A stretch of DNA of 64,000 bases from Numida meleagris (Eukaryota; Chordata; Aves; Galliformes; Numididae): contig NC_034409.1 of NCBI RefSeq assembly GCF_002078875.1, positions 12,466,434-12,530,433 of the forward strand. Reading direction: 5' to 3'. The translations under genes and the position numbers were made by a program. The notes beneath the pieces were generated by a model. That model worked only from the letters and a program-made list of their open reading frames with translations, was not told the DNA's origin and ran no database searches. Within the stretch, counting starts at the first letter, position 1, and every line of letters starts with the position of its first letter. This document shows, piece after piece, positions 54,401-63,900 of the stretch.

Positions 54401-57400
54401 TCAAGTACTGAATCTAGACCAGATCTTATTCCTTATAGTTGCCAACAGTATTTTTCATGTGAAGGTTTAAATTCCAATGAAAGAATAACTGGAAATCTAC
54501 ACAATGTATATGTTTAAGAACCCTATGTGTGCAAAAATAAGCTTGCCAATTCTAATGTAGCAGCTTTTGGATTAGTGAAGTGACAAACAATTTCATATAG
54601 GTTTAAGAAGATAAGATTTCAAAACCATCAGTGAACTACCATTACTTTCTTACAGCTTGTTGTGTGAGAATATTCATATTTGGTTCCTCACTGGCCTTTG
54701 GGCAGCCTGATGTAATGAGAAATGTTCTGGCCCATGGCAGGAGAGCTGGACTAGATGATCTCTAAAGGTCACTTCCTACCCAAACCATTCTATGATTCTA
54801 TCATTTTGTGTAACTCACAATTGAGCCACATGGGTGTATGGCCAGAAATGTTTTCCAGGATGAAATATAAGGACAGGTACTTAAGCTTCAGATGCAGCCT
54901 CACAGCAAAGCGAATGGGAGAGGCAACAGCAGAAAGGGAAGGCAGCCTATTCCCAGAATATCAGTTGTGCAGCAGAGTTTCAGCAACGTGTAACAGCCTG
55001 ATGCAGTACATCAAGGATGTTGTCTGCCAAGTGGCAATTGTCTGCTCAGCTTTTCAGAATACCAAATTAAGTAAAACTGAAACCAAGAAATAACGAGGTA
55101 TTTACCACTAAGGACAGGACCATGGTATGCACTAACCAATGCGTACTCCATCCACAGCCTTAGAAATGATCCACAGACTTACTAATTTCACTCATCATAT
55201 TAAACATATCTGTGCTATATACCAGAGAGATTACATACAAAAGCTTGACAGAACTGTCACAGGGTTCTACACTGCTTACGGTGCATAAATCTCAGGTTGT
55301 TCTCTCTGAGATAGTTGTACATAAAATTGTTGTATTCATAAAATCATAGAACCACAGAATATCCCAAGTTGGAAGAGGCTCACAAGGATCAAATCCAATT
55401 CCTGGATCCACACAGGACCCCCCAAAATTCAAACCCAATGTCTGAGAACATTGTCCAAACTCTCCTTGAACTCCAACAGCTCAGGGCCATGCCCACTGCC
55501 CTGGAGAGCAGTTTCATGCCCACTGCTCTCTAGTGAAGAACCTTTTCCTGACCCCAGGAGATGGTCAGACTGGACATTACAAAAACTTTCCTTACTGTGA
55601 GACTGGCCAAGCAATAGATCAGGCTTCCTAGAGAGGTGGTCAATGCCTCACGCCTGTCAGTGTTCAGGAAGCATATGGATAACGTCTGCATTAATGTGCT
55701 TTAACTTTTGATTAGCGCTGAAGACAGTTGGACTAGATGATCTCCAAAGGCCCCTTCCAACTATTCTATTCTATTCTAAATATTCAGTCTGAACTTCCCT
55801 TGGATCATGTAACTGACTAAAAGAATGAACTGCACACAGTTTGAAGACTTTCTCTGCCTTGAGGACCAATTAAGAGATGAAATTCAACTGTAATAGGTGG
55901 AAAAAAAGAGTTCTTGATCTACAGAGTTCTACTGAAGAACTGAAAATCTAAAATTTGTATTGATCCTTCCAAATGTTTTATTGTAAGAAAAGGACAAATG
56001 CCTCAGATGATCCTAAAGAGTCTTGCTCAGTACAGACTGAAAGGAGCACAAGTGGGTCATAAGCACACTAGAAGTTTTATATTTCTCTGCCTTCAAAACT
56101 CTGATTTTTTGGAAGGGTGGGCAGGGTTTCATCTTGATTGACCAACAGTATAAACATATACTGACCCTATCATCTGGACTCTGATTACAGTCAATGGACA
56201 AAAACAGATGCTTACAGATGTCTGTTTAAGGAGGAAGTTACAGCTCCTGTTGTTGAGCATCAAGGGCCTCTAGATACATAGTTCAGCTGTGTGTATCTAC
56301 AGAAACACAGGCAAGTGAATCTTGTCTCTATTGTTTGGAAAGTCCTCAGAATACAGCAGAGACTCTGATAAATTTTTGATTATTGATTTCCCTTGCTTTC
56401 TTTCAGTACTAGGATAAATTAATCTATGGAAATTAGCATTAGTGCATTCATGTGTTAGTGTTTTGCTTTGACACATGGCTAACCCAAGAGAAAAGTGCTA
56501 CATGACTCTCCAATTGATGTTCTTGCAGAAGTACAGCAATTACATAGTTCTCTGAGAACAATGGAAAGAATGAGGGGGTGTAATCTATCATCCAACACAA
56601 TTTTGGTGCATGTTTTAAAGTAGTTTTATGTATGAAAGAGAAGAGTTGAGTCTTGTTTTCTCTCAGGCAATATTCCACTTATTCTACATATAAAAGAAAC
56701 TTGCCATTATATAAAAGTATGTTTTATATAAAGGAATGCTATGCAAAAATACATAATAAAGTAAGTAGACATGATTATATATTTTCCGGCCAAAAAATGG
56801 TTTCAAATTAACACTGGCTAAATGTCAATCATGTTTAGTAGCTGCTGGATTTCTCATTCATCTCAATGAATACTGGTGTGGTAGAAACATTTTCAATCAA
56901 CTAATCCAAAATCCACACAAAATGGTTAGCTCTGACCATCAGCCTTTGAGCTTCTACAGCACTGTACTGGTTTAGAAGTGCTGTTTTAAATGTTTCTCCG
57001 AAATATTTGCCATGCACTGATCTGAATAAAGTCAGGTGACTTTTTACACTACCAGAGCTATATTCTAGCTTCCCATTTTAGTAGGATGAAACTATAAGAC
57101 TTGGTTAACTTTAGAAAAACTGTGTTTTCAGGATCAAACATATTAGTCACAAAAACTAATTTAAAATATTGGAGTCCTGCCACTCTGTTCAGCCCAGTAA
57201 CATGATACTATCTACTCTTCCTTCCGCTCCCACACCCTGCTCAGAGCTGCCTGGCACAGAGCTACAAGCACAATCCCTTCTCTTGTCTCACCAGAGTAGG
57301 GCAGACTCACAGCTACCACATCTATCTTCAGACTTTGAAGCTTCAGGAGGTAACCTTTTAGATTTGTTATCAGACCTGTCTGATGTGACTGTATTTTCAT

Positions 57401-57966
57401 AGGATAAAATTCATCCCTATTTAGATGTGGAAGAATTTTGACTTCCTTCTTAGAAACAGCCTTCTAAATTCTTTAATTCTCTCTAATATATTGGCTCAGC
57501 AGGTTTGAGTTTTCATATTTTACAATTCTGGCTACATAATCTTCAACTATATCTTTATGTTAATCTTGTATATTATTTATTGCAGCTGGTGTTTCCTTCA
57601 GTTGTCCTTATTATTGTGTTTATATTAAAAAATACGTTGTCCAAACAAGCATTCGAGTGTCCCTTGAATCTTCACATTAAACAATATTGTTTTTTATTCT
57701 CTGTCACAGCGTAAGTAGTCACTGTAAAAAAGTTGTAAGTGATAATTAGGCCTCAACCAGAAATTTACTCTAAGTGTGTAATGCTTTCGCTACTTAAAGT
57801 CTAAAAAAGGCAAGGCATAAATTGTCAAACCCAGTATTTGCAAAGAAGCAAGAGAAGATATACGTAGAAAACTGAAAACGTACCTTATCACAGTTTCATG
57901 CAGCAGGGTGTACTTTGCCTTCAGCTCAGCTACTCTGGAACCTGTGAGTTTTCCAGCAGAAAACAG
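18265..57966 (-). CDS. CCDC146: CCDC146, coiled-coil domain-containing protein 146 (17 exons; N-terminus outside window)
   Basis: Exons in transcript order: 57966-57884, 52159-51950, 43650-43593, 43088-42912, 42299-42226, 40797-40570, 39651-39465, 35810-35715, 34833-34663, 33285-33197, 33105-32941, 30697-30473, 29847-29619, 23062-22934, 21487-21350, 19930-19682, 18468-18265. They sum to 2712 bp, 903 codons plus stop, with every phase consistent; human CCDC146 is about 955 residues, so only ~40-50 N-terminal residues are missing. The product is almost entirely Lys/Glu/Leu-rich coiled coil and ends in a proline-rich tail ([20 protein letters not shown]) that is the family signature. [14 protein letters not shown] and RNERNKC are other diagnostic runs. 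Known of the family: it is a microtubule-associated centriole/axoneme protein required for sperm flagellum formation in mammals, and the Chlamydomonas relative is MBO2. No inactivating lesion is seen. Two donors are weak (gtctgt at 39464, gtagcg at 22933). Confidence 0.95.
19682..19930 (-). CDS. CCDC146: CCDC146 exon
   Basis: Acceptor gattccag, donor gtaagt. 249 bp, 83 codons. It starts [20 protein letters not shown], continues [15 protein letters not shown], and ends with [20 protein letters not shown] and a [12 protein letters not shown] coil. This is the best conserved part of the protein. Confidence 0.95.
19931..21349 (-). other. CCDC146 intron with T16A13 tract and CpG-retaining block
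   Basis: Intron between the exons at 21350 and 19930. Positions 20417-20445 are T16 followed by A13. From about 20820 to 21270 the sequence keeps about a dozen CpG dinucleotides and complex, non-repetitive words, unlike the surrounding introns. It is not coding in any frame I can defend. It may be a conserved non-coding or regulatory element. Confidence 0.45.
20417..20445. repeat. T16A13 homopolymer palindrome
   Basis: Sixteen T followed directly by thirteen A. Able to fold back on itself and prone to length change. Confidence 0.95.
21350..21487 (-). CDS. CCDC146: CCDC146 exon
   Basis: Acceptor cccgctgcag, donor gtaagg. 138 bp, 46 codons, starting [20 protein letters not shown], then [14 protein letters not shown] and [10 protein letters not shown]. 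The family pattern LEx(Q/E)L..KEEKLLExDxIYExVSxLTDR is intact. The exon is GC-rich compared with its introns. Confidence 0.93.
21488..22933 (-). other. CCDC146 intron, partly GC-rich
   Basis: Contains a (TTTTG)n-like run at about 21691-21707 and a GC-rich part at 22300-22830 with several overlapping open frames on both strands. These look like base-composition artefacts, because none has homology I recognise or splice context. Confidence 0.4.
22934..23062 (-). CDS. CCDC146: CCDC146 exon
   Basis: Acceptor gtttgccag, donor gtagcg (weak). 129 bp, 43 codons: [20 protein letters not shown], then a [15 protein letters not shown] end. It matches the family's FSQCxDRIK...GKD...E(M/L)xKK. Confidence 0.91.
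23377..23606 (+). repeat. CR1 LINE 3' fragment
   Basis: It has the typical CR1 3' end order: the TTTAGGTTAGATGTTGGGAA-like word, GAGGTGCTGCCCAGAGAAGCTG, CCCTGGAGGTGCTG, GGGCAGCCTGAGCTG, then a GGTCCCATCCAAC word and an ATTCTGTGATTCTATGA tail. It is 5'-truncated and non-functional, in an intron of CCDC146 and antisense to it. Confidence 0.9.
25535..25627 (+). repeat. CR1 LINE 3' end, short fragment
   Basis: AGTGGTTGGCAACC, CAGCAGGGGGCTTGAAAC, AGATGATCTTTAAGGTCC and a degraded ATTATATGATTCTG tail match the last ~90 bp of CR1. Confidence 0.8.
25840..26600 (+). repeat. Old eroded CR1-type reverse transcriptase remnant
   Basis: Degenerate words in the order expected for the C-terminal reverse transcriptase part of CR1-like LINEs: an AAGTGCTGCACGTAGGCAAG word (the conserved VLHxGxK motif), then ACAAATACGGAATG, a segment resembling DEKLNxS followed by CAxxxxKANxI, and downstream CR1-like 3' ORF sequence. 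It is broken by many stops and indels. It is much older than the copy at 50.7 kb. The boundaries are approximate. Confidence 0.55.
29619..29847 (-). CDS. CCDC146: CCDC146 exon
   Basis: Acceptor ttattgcag, donor gttggt. 229 bp. It starts [20 protein letters not shown] and includes [12 protein letters not shown] and [12 protein letters not shown]. EEEIxIxYEKIN...KxAEKxRQI...LDAxLxVLQIQ aligns closely with mammalian CCDC146. Confidence 0.94.
30473..30697 (-). CDS. CCDC146: CCDC146 exon
   Basis: Acceptor ttacattaaag (unusual for lacking a C before AG), donor gtacgt. 225 bp. It starts [20 protein letters not shown] and includes [20 protein letters not shown] and [12 protein letters not shown]. 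The phase on both sides supports this acceptor over nearby alternatives. Confidence 0.9.
32101..32121. repeat. T10G11 homopolymer junction
   Basis: Ten T followed by eleven G in a CCDC146 intron. It is the only long G run in the window. Confidence 0.95.
32941..33105 (-). CDS. CCDC146: CCDC146 exon
   Basis: Acceptor tctcttcag, donor gtgagt. 165 bp. It starts [20 protein letters not shown], then [14 protein letters not shown], and ends NTLITQE plus a split Arg codon. RNERNKC is a hallmark of the family. Confidence 0.93.
33197..33285 (-). CDS. CCDC146: CCDC146 exon
   Basis: Acceptor taaatttcag, donor gtaaga. 89 bp. It encodes [20 protein letters not shown], then the very basic KKRKRRVQK. It matches the family's IxxEMKxKDLEIxxxKKKK segment. 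Phase 0 start, ends with two bases. Confidence 0.88.
34446..34530 (-). repeat. CR1 LINE 3' end, reverse orientation
   Basis: AATCATAGAATCCTTAGAGT, TGGAAGGGACCTTTAAAGTC, TCTGGTCCAACTCCCCTGCA and CAGGGACATCCA form the reverse complement of a CR1 terminus. It lies 130 bp from a CCDC146 exon, in the same orientation as the gene. Confidence 0.85.
34663..34833 (-). CDS. CCDC146: CCDC146 exon
   Basis: Acceptor tttcttcag, donor gtaaaa. 171 bp, 57 codons, starting [20 protein letters not shown], then [12 protein letters not shown] and [15 protein letters not shown]. Phase 0 at both ends. Confidence 0.92.
35715..35810 (-). CDS. CCDC146: CCDC146 exon
   Basis: Acceptor tttttgtag, donor gtgatg. 96 bp, 32 codons: [20 protein letters not shown], then [12 protein letters not shown]. 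It matches the family motif AIPK...xLxERRREL. Confidence 0.9.
35811..39464 (-). other. CCDC146 intron, no gene
   Basis: 3.65 kb intron. The only structure noted is a 20-bp tandem duplication at 36916-36955. No CR1 and no further exon were recognised. Confidence 0.5.
36916..36955. repeat. 20-bp tandem duplication
   Basis: Two adjacent copies of GTTACCACTTCTGCTGTGTT (36916-36935 and 36936-36955), differing only at the last base. Confidence 0.9.
39465..39651 (-). CDS. CCDC146: CCDC146 exon
   Basis: Acceptor ctatatag, donor gtctgt (non-consensus). 187 bp. It starts (R)[20 protein letters not shown] and continues through [14 protein letters not shown] to HKKLKLE. The next exon joins in phase 0, which supports the weak donor. 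Confidence 0.88.
40570..40797 (-). CDS. CCDC146: CCDC146 exon
   Basis: Acceptor atccacag, donor gtaaga. 228 bp. It starts [20 protein letters not shown], then a coil with [14 protein letters not shown] and [11 protein letters not shown]. GKRALLExKE is strongly conserved. Confidence 0.92.
41943..42027 (-). repeat. CR1 LINE 3' end, reverse orientation
   Basis: AGAATAGTTTGGGTTGGATG, GACCTTAAAGATCGTCTTGT, CCAGCCCCC and ACATGGACAGGGACATCTTCC match the reversed CR1 3' end. Confidence 0.82.
42226..42299 (-). CDS. CCDC146: CCDC146 exon
   Basis: Acceptor gttgctag, donor gtatgc. 74 bp. It encodes [20 protein letters not shown] then NRKK and two bases. The VPxQ...KE(T/I)EKI core is conserved with human. 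A TA-rich microsatellite-like run (42184-42200) lies just past the donor. Confidence 0.88.
42912..43088 (-). CDS. CCDC146: CCDC146 exon
   Basis: Acceptor tttttaaag (poor in C), donor gtaaca. 177 bp, 59 codons from [20 protein letters not shown] to [15 protein letters not shown]. Coiled coil throughout, phase 0 at both ends. Confidence 0.9.
43593..43650 (-). CDS. CCDC146: CCDC146 exon
   Basis: Acceptor tttcctgcag, donor gtaagt. 58 bp. It encodes [20 protein letters not shown] short coiled-coil exon reached after an 8.3 kb intron. Confidence 0.88.
50661..51337 (+). mobile_element. CR1 LINE, 5'-truncated, with reverse transcriptase C-terminus and 3' UTR
   Basis: The longest repeat in the window. 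It encodes the CR1 ORF2 C-terminus (words such as [78 protein letters not shown]) and then the 3' end with GATGATCTTGTAGGTCTTCT and a short tail. The frame is broken by apparent single-base insertions near 50987 and 51157, and the endonuclease and most of the reverse transcriptase are missing, so it is dead. It sits in a CCDC146 intron, antisense to the gene. Confidence 0.93.
51625..51660. repeat. Imperfect 18-bp tandem duplication
   Basis: GTATTGAAGGTGTCCTTT followed by GTATTGAAGTTGTCCTAG; three mismatches. Confidence 0.75.
51950..52159 (-). CDS. CCDC146: CCDC146 exon
   Basis: Acceptor taatgtag, donor gtaggt. 210 bp. It encodes [20 protein letters not shown], then a Gln-rich coiled coil, FPEGSSSEV and a coil ending [14 protein letters not shown]...SxEV followed by QxxLxxxQNEYNA(V/I)KERE is typical of CCDC146. 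Confidence 0.92.
52240..52365 (+). repeat. CR1 LINE 3' fragment
   Basis: AGGAGGTTGGACCAGAGACC, TCCTGAGGTCTGTTCAAACC and TGTTATTCTGTGGTCTCATGA follow the CR1 3' end, with moderate divergence. It lies within 100 bp of the CCDC146 exon at 51950-52159. Confidence 0.7.
54000..54270 (+). repeat. CR1 LINE 3' fragment
   Basis: It runs from AGGACAAGGGGGAATGGTTT through GGTTTAGGTTAGATACTAGG, ACTCAGAGGGTGGTGATGCA, GGTTGCCCAGGGAGGTTGTG and TCAGCAGGGGGGTTG to an ATTCTATGATTCTATGA tail. It is well preserved, hence a relatively young copy. Confidence 0.93.
54700..54802 (+). repeat. CR1 LINE 3' fragment
   Basis: GGGCAGCCTGATGTAATGAG, AGCTGGACTAGATGATCTCT and an ATTCTATGATTCTATC tail. A second copy less than 450 bp from the previous one, with the same orientation. 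Confidence 0.87.
55343..55556 (-). repeat. CR1 LINE fragment, reverse orientation
   Basis: It begins with AATCATAGAACCACAGAATA and AGTTGGAAGAGGCTCACAAG, passes CACACAGGACCCCCCAAAAT, GAACATTGTCCAAACTCTCC and GCCCACTGCCCTGGAGAGCA, and ends near GTGAAGAACCTTTTCCTGAC. This is the reverse complement of a CR1 3' portion. Confidence 0.88.
55557..55780 (+). repeat. CR1 LINE 3' fragment, abutting an inverted copy
   Basis: AGACTGGACATTACAAAAAC, TTCCTAGAGAGGTGGTCAAT, AGTTGGACTAGATGATCTCC and CCCCTTCCAACTATTCTATT, ending in a short (ATTCT)n run at 55762-55777. It directly follows the reversed CR1 copy at 55343-55556. Confidence 0.87.
57884..57966 (-). CDS. CCDC146: CCDC146 exon (most 5' traced)
   Basis: Acceptor cttccatag, donor gtacgt. 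83 bp. It encodes [20 protein letters not shown], then LLHETVI and two bases. It matches the family's LF...GxLP..K(V/I)AxLKAKYxLLxET segment, about 36 residues into the human protein. Confidence 0.9.
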
Positions 57967-60900
57967 CTATGGAAGAGAAACAATTATGAAATCTGCTAAG
58001 CACTAATATTTTCATTGTGCTGTAACTTTTTATAACCATAATTGACTCTCTTAGTTTAATGACTCTTTGGTTGTGGAAAAAAAGCAGCTTGGCTCAAGCT
58101 AGACTACCCCAGGCCACTGAACACTCTGCCTTATGTATCCATGCAGGCCTTTAGCAAACTCTAAGAGCAAATGGCTTTACCTGCCTAATGCTACAAAAGC
58201 CATGTGTCTGAGCTGTAGCTTACAAATCTCTTGAAGATTCTTCAGGTGTCATTATGGCAGTAATTTAGCCCAATGAGCCAGTGCTTAATGTAAATCAGAA
58301 AGAGAATATGGGCCCAATTTTGCCAATGTGAGAAACCACAGCAGCAATACAATGCTATCTGATCTGGCTCTCTTTTATGGAGGCTATAGCCAGCCTTTTG
58401 TGGCAGCAAGTCAAATCTGAAATTTTATGGAAACCTGCCAAAAAATTTGGTTGTGTGGATCTTCTGAAATAAGAAACAAATCTTAGCTGTCTTCTGATGC
58501 AGCACCAGGAAAAGCCTGAAAGTCCTTATATCCTTCAGGCCCACAGAGGAATGCCTTTTCCTGAGGTAAGCTAAGGACCATTTAAGAGACTTCTGTGTGG
58601 TCAATTCCATAGATGCCTTTTTCTTGAATACTCAGGAGAAATTGTCCAGAATTAGTCCTACAGTCAGGAAGCAGACCTCATGTGAATGTACCAAAGGAAG
58701 CATATATTGTGTTGATGGCTGTTTTATTTATTTATTTATTTAAGATTTGCTGCAAAATATGTCAGGATAACAAGGACAAACTTTATTTTATATAGCCCTG
58801 AGAAAAGGAAAGCAGATCTAATCTGGTTTTCATTTGTTTGCATGAGATTAAAGACAAGCAACTCTCAGATATTTATTTTGGCATATTTCTCAAGCTAAAG
58901 ATGCTGTTCACTTGAGTTCACAGTACTGATTAGCTCTTCTGTGAGAAAGAAAATATTTCCCCATATCTACCATGTACCTCATTAGCCTCATGTGAAAGTA
59001 TCACTGTTCTGATTAGGTAGTATCTCATTATTGTTCTTTCCTCGTGTATGTCTCAACTATATCTCTGAGTTCCATTTTTTCTTCCTGCTTAGCTTCTCAC
59101 TGCAGACACAGGTCATGAACATCTCCGCAGAAATAAACTTACTTGTCCTCGAGTTTGTGTTTTCTCCTTTATATGCATAAGTTTTCCACATGTTTTGCAC
59201 TTAATTTCACACTTCAGTTCACAAGTAAGAAGTCCATTCCAACAAGGCTGGTCCTACACAGAGTGAAGACACCTATCCTTGCAGACTTTATAAAGCAGGC
59301 TCTATGGATAGCATAACCACCATGTCAAAATGGGACAATACCTGTGGAAACTATCATCACCATACAGTTCCCATTACCACCACTTTACCTGGGATCTGAG
59401 GATTTGTTACAGAAGCCCAGCAAATTGTTTTCTCCAAGATTCTTGGGAAGAAAGCTGGGAAAGAAAGGAGGGAAAGAGGCAACAGCTTGAGGAGAAAAAA
59501 TATTTGTAGAAGAAGGGGAGAAGAATACAAGTCAACTGCAGAAAAATTGTATTCGTGGTGATAAAACCAGATGAGGGACGATGCCCCTGATATACTGATA
59601 TATACTCCCTTCAAGGCTTCTTTTCCCACATCTGCGATAGTGGATGATGTGTGAATGAAGTGAACCTCAGAAACTATGCTAGCTGAATCAGTGGTTACTC
59701 TCTAGGCATTCAGTGAATTTTTGGAAGGGGATAGCATTTATGACTGTTTTACTTACACATTTCTATAATGATGATAAAAAGCATTGTCTATTAGTAAGAA
59801 AAATTAAGGTTTTGACTGGAATAACAATAGGTACCCACTTGGACCTGAAACTATTGTTGTGCATAGTAGGGGGAGGATGAGTAACAGCTTTTTGCAAATG
59901 ATGCTGAAGATATCAGTCCTTTTAAAGCCACTTTTAAAGAACTATATAACAGACAGAATCCTTGCTGTTTGCCATCAGGTGGCCAAGAAGTAAGCAGTTT
60001 TCCAGCTGGGATGACTTTTCTTCCTAGTATCTAGAATGGAAAATAGGGCCAAGAAATTGTTTGTCCCTTTATCTGCTGAAAAGGCTACTAACAGCCCTGA
60101 AGCAAATCTCCTCTTGTGGTCATGGACATACTCTAGCTTAATGGCAGTAGCATGAACAGGCAACAAGGAGGCTGAAAGGCTGAGGCAAAAAGATATTATT
60201 TTTGATATATAGTGCATAATCATGAAAGCCATACACATTGTACTACACTGTTGTCATGGGGTATGGAAAGAAATATAAAACAGCTGCAGAACAGCAGATT
60301 ATTTCTGTCAACTGCAGGTGGATGCCACTGGCATAACCAAGGATGAGCTAAGTTTTAACATATGAATGTAAATGTTGAAACCCAAACATAAATATGGACA
60401 CAGTCATGAAAGACAGGACAGCCACTTTGAACATAAATGCGTGTCTTTCGGGGCCAATCATAGTGTTCTTAACTGCTACAGGATATGATTTTCACTGTGT
60501 TTCCTGCAATTAATGTGAGATGGCTAAGTCACATGCTCATTACCTTGCTACTCTGACTGAACATCTGTAATTGTTTCTTCAGAAGCTCATGACAAATGAC
60601 GTAAAATGACCGACTGGCTACTTCAAACAATGGGTTTCATTTAAACACCAGGAAATAGAAAGAAAGAAAGAAGGAAGGATAACACCTACATGTATACAAC
60701 ACTCACCTAAATTTACTCTTCATTGTAGACCTTTACAAGGGATTTACTAATGAGTTACAGGAATAGCACAAAGCCAAATTACCTTCATTTAACCAAGGAA
60801 CTTTAGGATGTGACCTGGTATCAACTAACTTTTCACTAAGTTATCAAACTATTAACTCCTATGAAACTGTTTTCTCTTTCTCAGGAAAGTATTTTCCCTG

Positions 60901-63900
60901 TTAAATTTCCTCATTAATGCACTATCTCAAATTACTCTTTATTCCAATAGTGTTTAGTCATGTGCATTGCTATTGCTAAAGACTTGATTTACCCAATGGC
61001 AAGACCCAATTCATGGGTTTAAGTTAAGTTTAAAATGATCTTGGATTCATATAAAGTTCACATTTAAAGTACAGTAACTATTCTAATTTTTGTTTTTCTC
61101 CAGAGTTTCTTAGAATATTTTATTATTCCATAGTACAGAAACAAAGACATTTTTCCTTCATGGCTTGTAATTGCAGACCTTGCATATCTTCTTCTGTGGG
61201 GACATGCTTCTGCCCCTGACATTCCATTCCAGGTCATCTCATCACATATCTTTCCCATATTTTTGTTTACGAGGGCAAAAATTTTATGGTGGAGAACAAT
61301 ATAATCTAAGTTTATTTTTAGCCAAAAAATACCACATGGAAAAATCTGAGGGCAGTGATCCAGAACAAATCTGTACTTATGAGGAGAAATTTTACTTTTA
61401 TAAACTGACTTAAACAGGGATACTTAAAAGAGTGAGCATTATTTGCTTAGCTAATGGTTGAAACATTGAGTCTTACTATACAACCTTCAAATCAAAACAT
61501 ACAAAAATTCACATTTTGCTTTTTTGGTTACCTTCATTTGGCTTTAAAAGAAGCTGCTGGAATCAGAATTTAAGTCATGTCTATAATTTTGTGTTTGTGC
61601 TTACAATGGATTTTGTCCCAAATAGTATATAATATATAATGGGCATTCTTTTTCTATTTAACCTTTTAAAAACAATTCTGGTAAAGCCAGTATAAATATC
61701 AACAGTAGAAAAAAATAAATTAGAATAATTTAGCTGAAATGTAAAGCTCTGAACTGATTAGTCAGCATACAGCTTTAAGAAGTACACTGTAGAGAAAGTC
61801 CAGAAGAACTGTAATAAAACTGAAAGAGTTCCCTGCCTCACAAACTCCATTGATTTGTACTAGGAATGGTTACCTATCTCCACATAAAGTCAAAGAAAAA
61901 TTTCCACCATTTTATTTTTACAGATTGCACAAATATAACTGTGCAAGGAACAAAAGCCTATATTGATACACATATGTCAGTACCAAAGACCTTTTTGTAA
62001 TTTATTGCAAGAAAGAACAATTTGCAAAAGGCTCTGCAATTCTTAGCTGAATAACATTTATTTTGTGAAGGAAAATCTTGTACCATGTAACTGTATTTTA
62101 TAGAGTTTACCCAAGAACGCTGCCATGAGCCCTGACACACTTTAATCTGCTTGTTAATTTTGAATAAATAGTTCTCCTTTCCTTGGCTCACAGACTTATT
62201 CTGTTCTGAAATCAGGGACATGGGTAATATTTCCAACAGGACCTGTAAAACTGCATGGCATATAACAGTGATTCTTCCTAAGTCAGAACAGTAAAAATCT
62301 GAACGAGGAATATTAAACTCATATCTTGAATTCCTGGATGCCAACTGCCTCTCTGAACTACAGGTTTTGCATTTGGATCTCAGAGAAGTATATAAAAAGT
62401 CTTGTAACCAGATGCCATAATATAAAACATTTGTACAGTTTTATTACTCAGCTTCAGCATTAGATTTCTTTCTTTTATGTCTTTTTTTAAACACTGAAAG
62501 CTACATTGGAACTAGAATTCATAAATATTTCTTTTTACTTCTATTTTTGAATGTTGACAATGGATGACTCATATTTTCCTTTGAGAGTCTAATTTGAATT
62601 AGGGTCACCTTTGTCTTCTTTATCATAAAAGGCATGTTTTAACACAGGATAAATAAATTAATTCTTAAGCATAAAAATATTGTTTCTCTATAGCTAACTG
62701 ATGTTGGCTGTGGATATAGATGGAGTATAAATATTATTCTTTCCTAGACATGATTCTATATCATGGTAAGAATTTCAGACAACTAACATAAATTAAATAC
62801 ACAAGTACGTGCAAATTCTAAATGCACATACACTTTCATTAATTTGCCTCTGCACGTGGATGCAAATGCTGTATTCCATTTCATTTGATCAGTAAGCACT
62901 GATAGATGTAATCTGACACACTGCCGTAGCAGTGTAAATACAGAATACATCAGCTGCTTAATTAGAATATGCATCTGATATTGATCTGATTATATTAATT
63001 TTGCAAAAATTACATAAAAATTATACTATATCTATCAGCAATTAAATAAAATTTATACTATATTTCCATAATTTCTATTATAAAAATCATATACAGTCAT
63101 TAACATGACCATGTTTTAAAATACAGCACCATACAAGTTAATTTTAAAAAATCTAGTTGAAATGGATTCAGTGAATATTCATTTCCCTGATGTTTTTTTT
63201 TACCTAATTCAGGCTAAATTTGATTTTGCAGGCAAATTTTTTTACATAAAATGATTATCAAAGCTTAGTAAGACTTACTATTAAATTACATATATATATA
63301 TAGATGGACTTTGAACAAAGACGTTACAGTTTTTCGTATCTCATCTTTGAAAAATAAAGTCAATCACTTGTTTATATAAGTAGTAGTCCATCTTACACTG
63401 AACATGGTCTAGTAGTATTTATTAAAAGAAGATATAATTAATATATACTAGAAACCATAAAAGGTTAGCATTTAAAAGCCAAAAACAGCTTTAATACAGA
63501 CAGAAAGTACTATAGACTTTAATATAAAAGAGACTTAATGAAAGTTTGGGATTATCTGACTGTTTGTCAAAAATTGTCTTAAAACCACAATACTCCAAAG
63601 TTAAATAAAGAGTAATCTGGGTTAAAACATACTGTGGTTGAAATGACATGTGATAACAGCTGTGTCCATAAAGAATAGAGAAAACAGAAGTTAAGAGAGC
63701 TCTATTTGCAGTATAAGTTAAAGAATGTATACAATGAATTAGGTTAACCAAAGAAATCAAACAAAGAATCATTAATTAATGGAGTTATAAATAATACTCA
63801 TTTTAAGGAAATGTTAGGGGAAAAAAGCTCCAGTTCAGGTGAGTGTGTAATGCTACATCAAGGTAGTAAATTCTAAATTTGTATAGAGTTGTAGCAAAGG

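Noticed and set aside
60543..60575. Possible 21-bp minus-strand micro-exon beginning with ATG
   Set aside because: The acceptor and donor words are common; the product (MFSQSSK) does not match the CCDC146 N-terminus.
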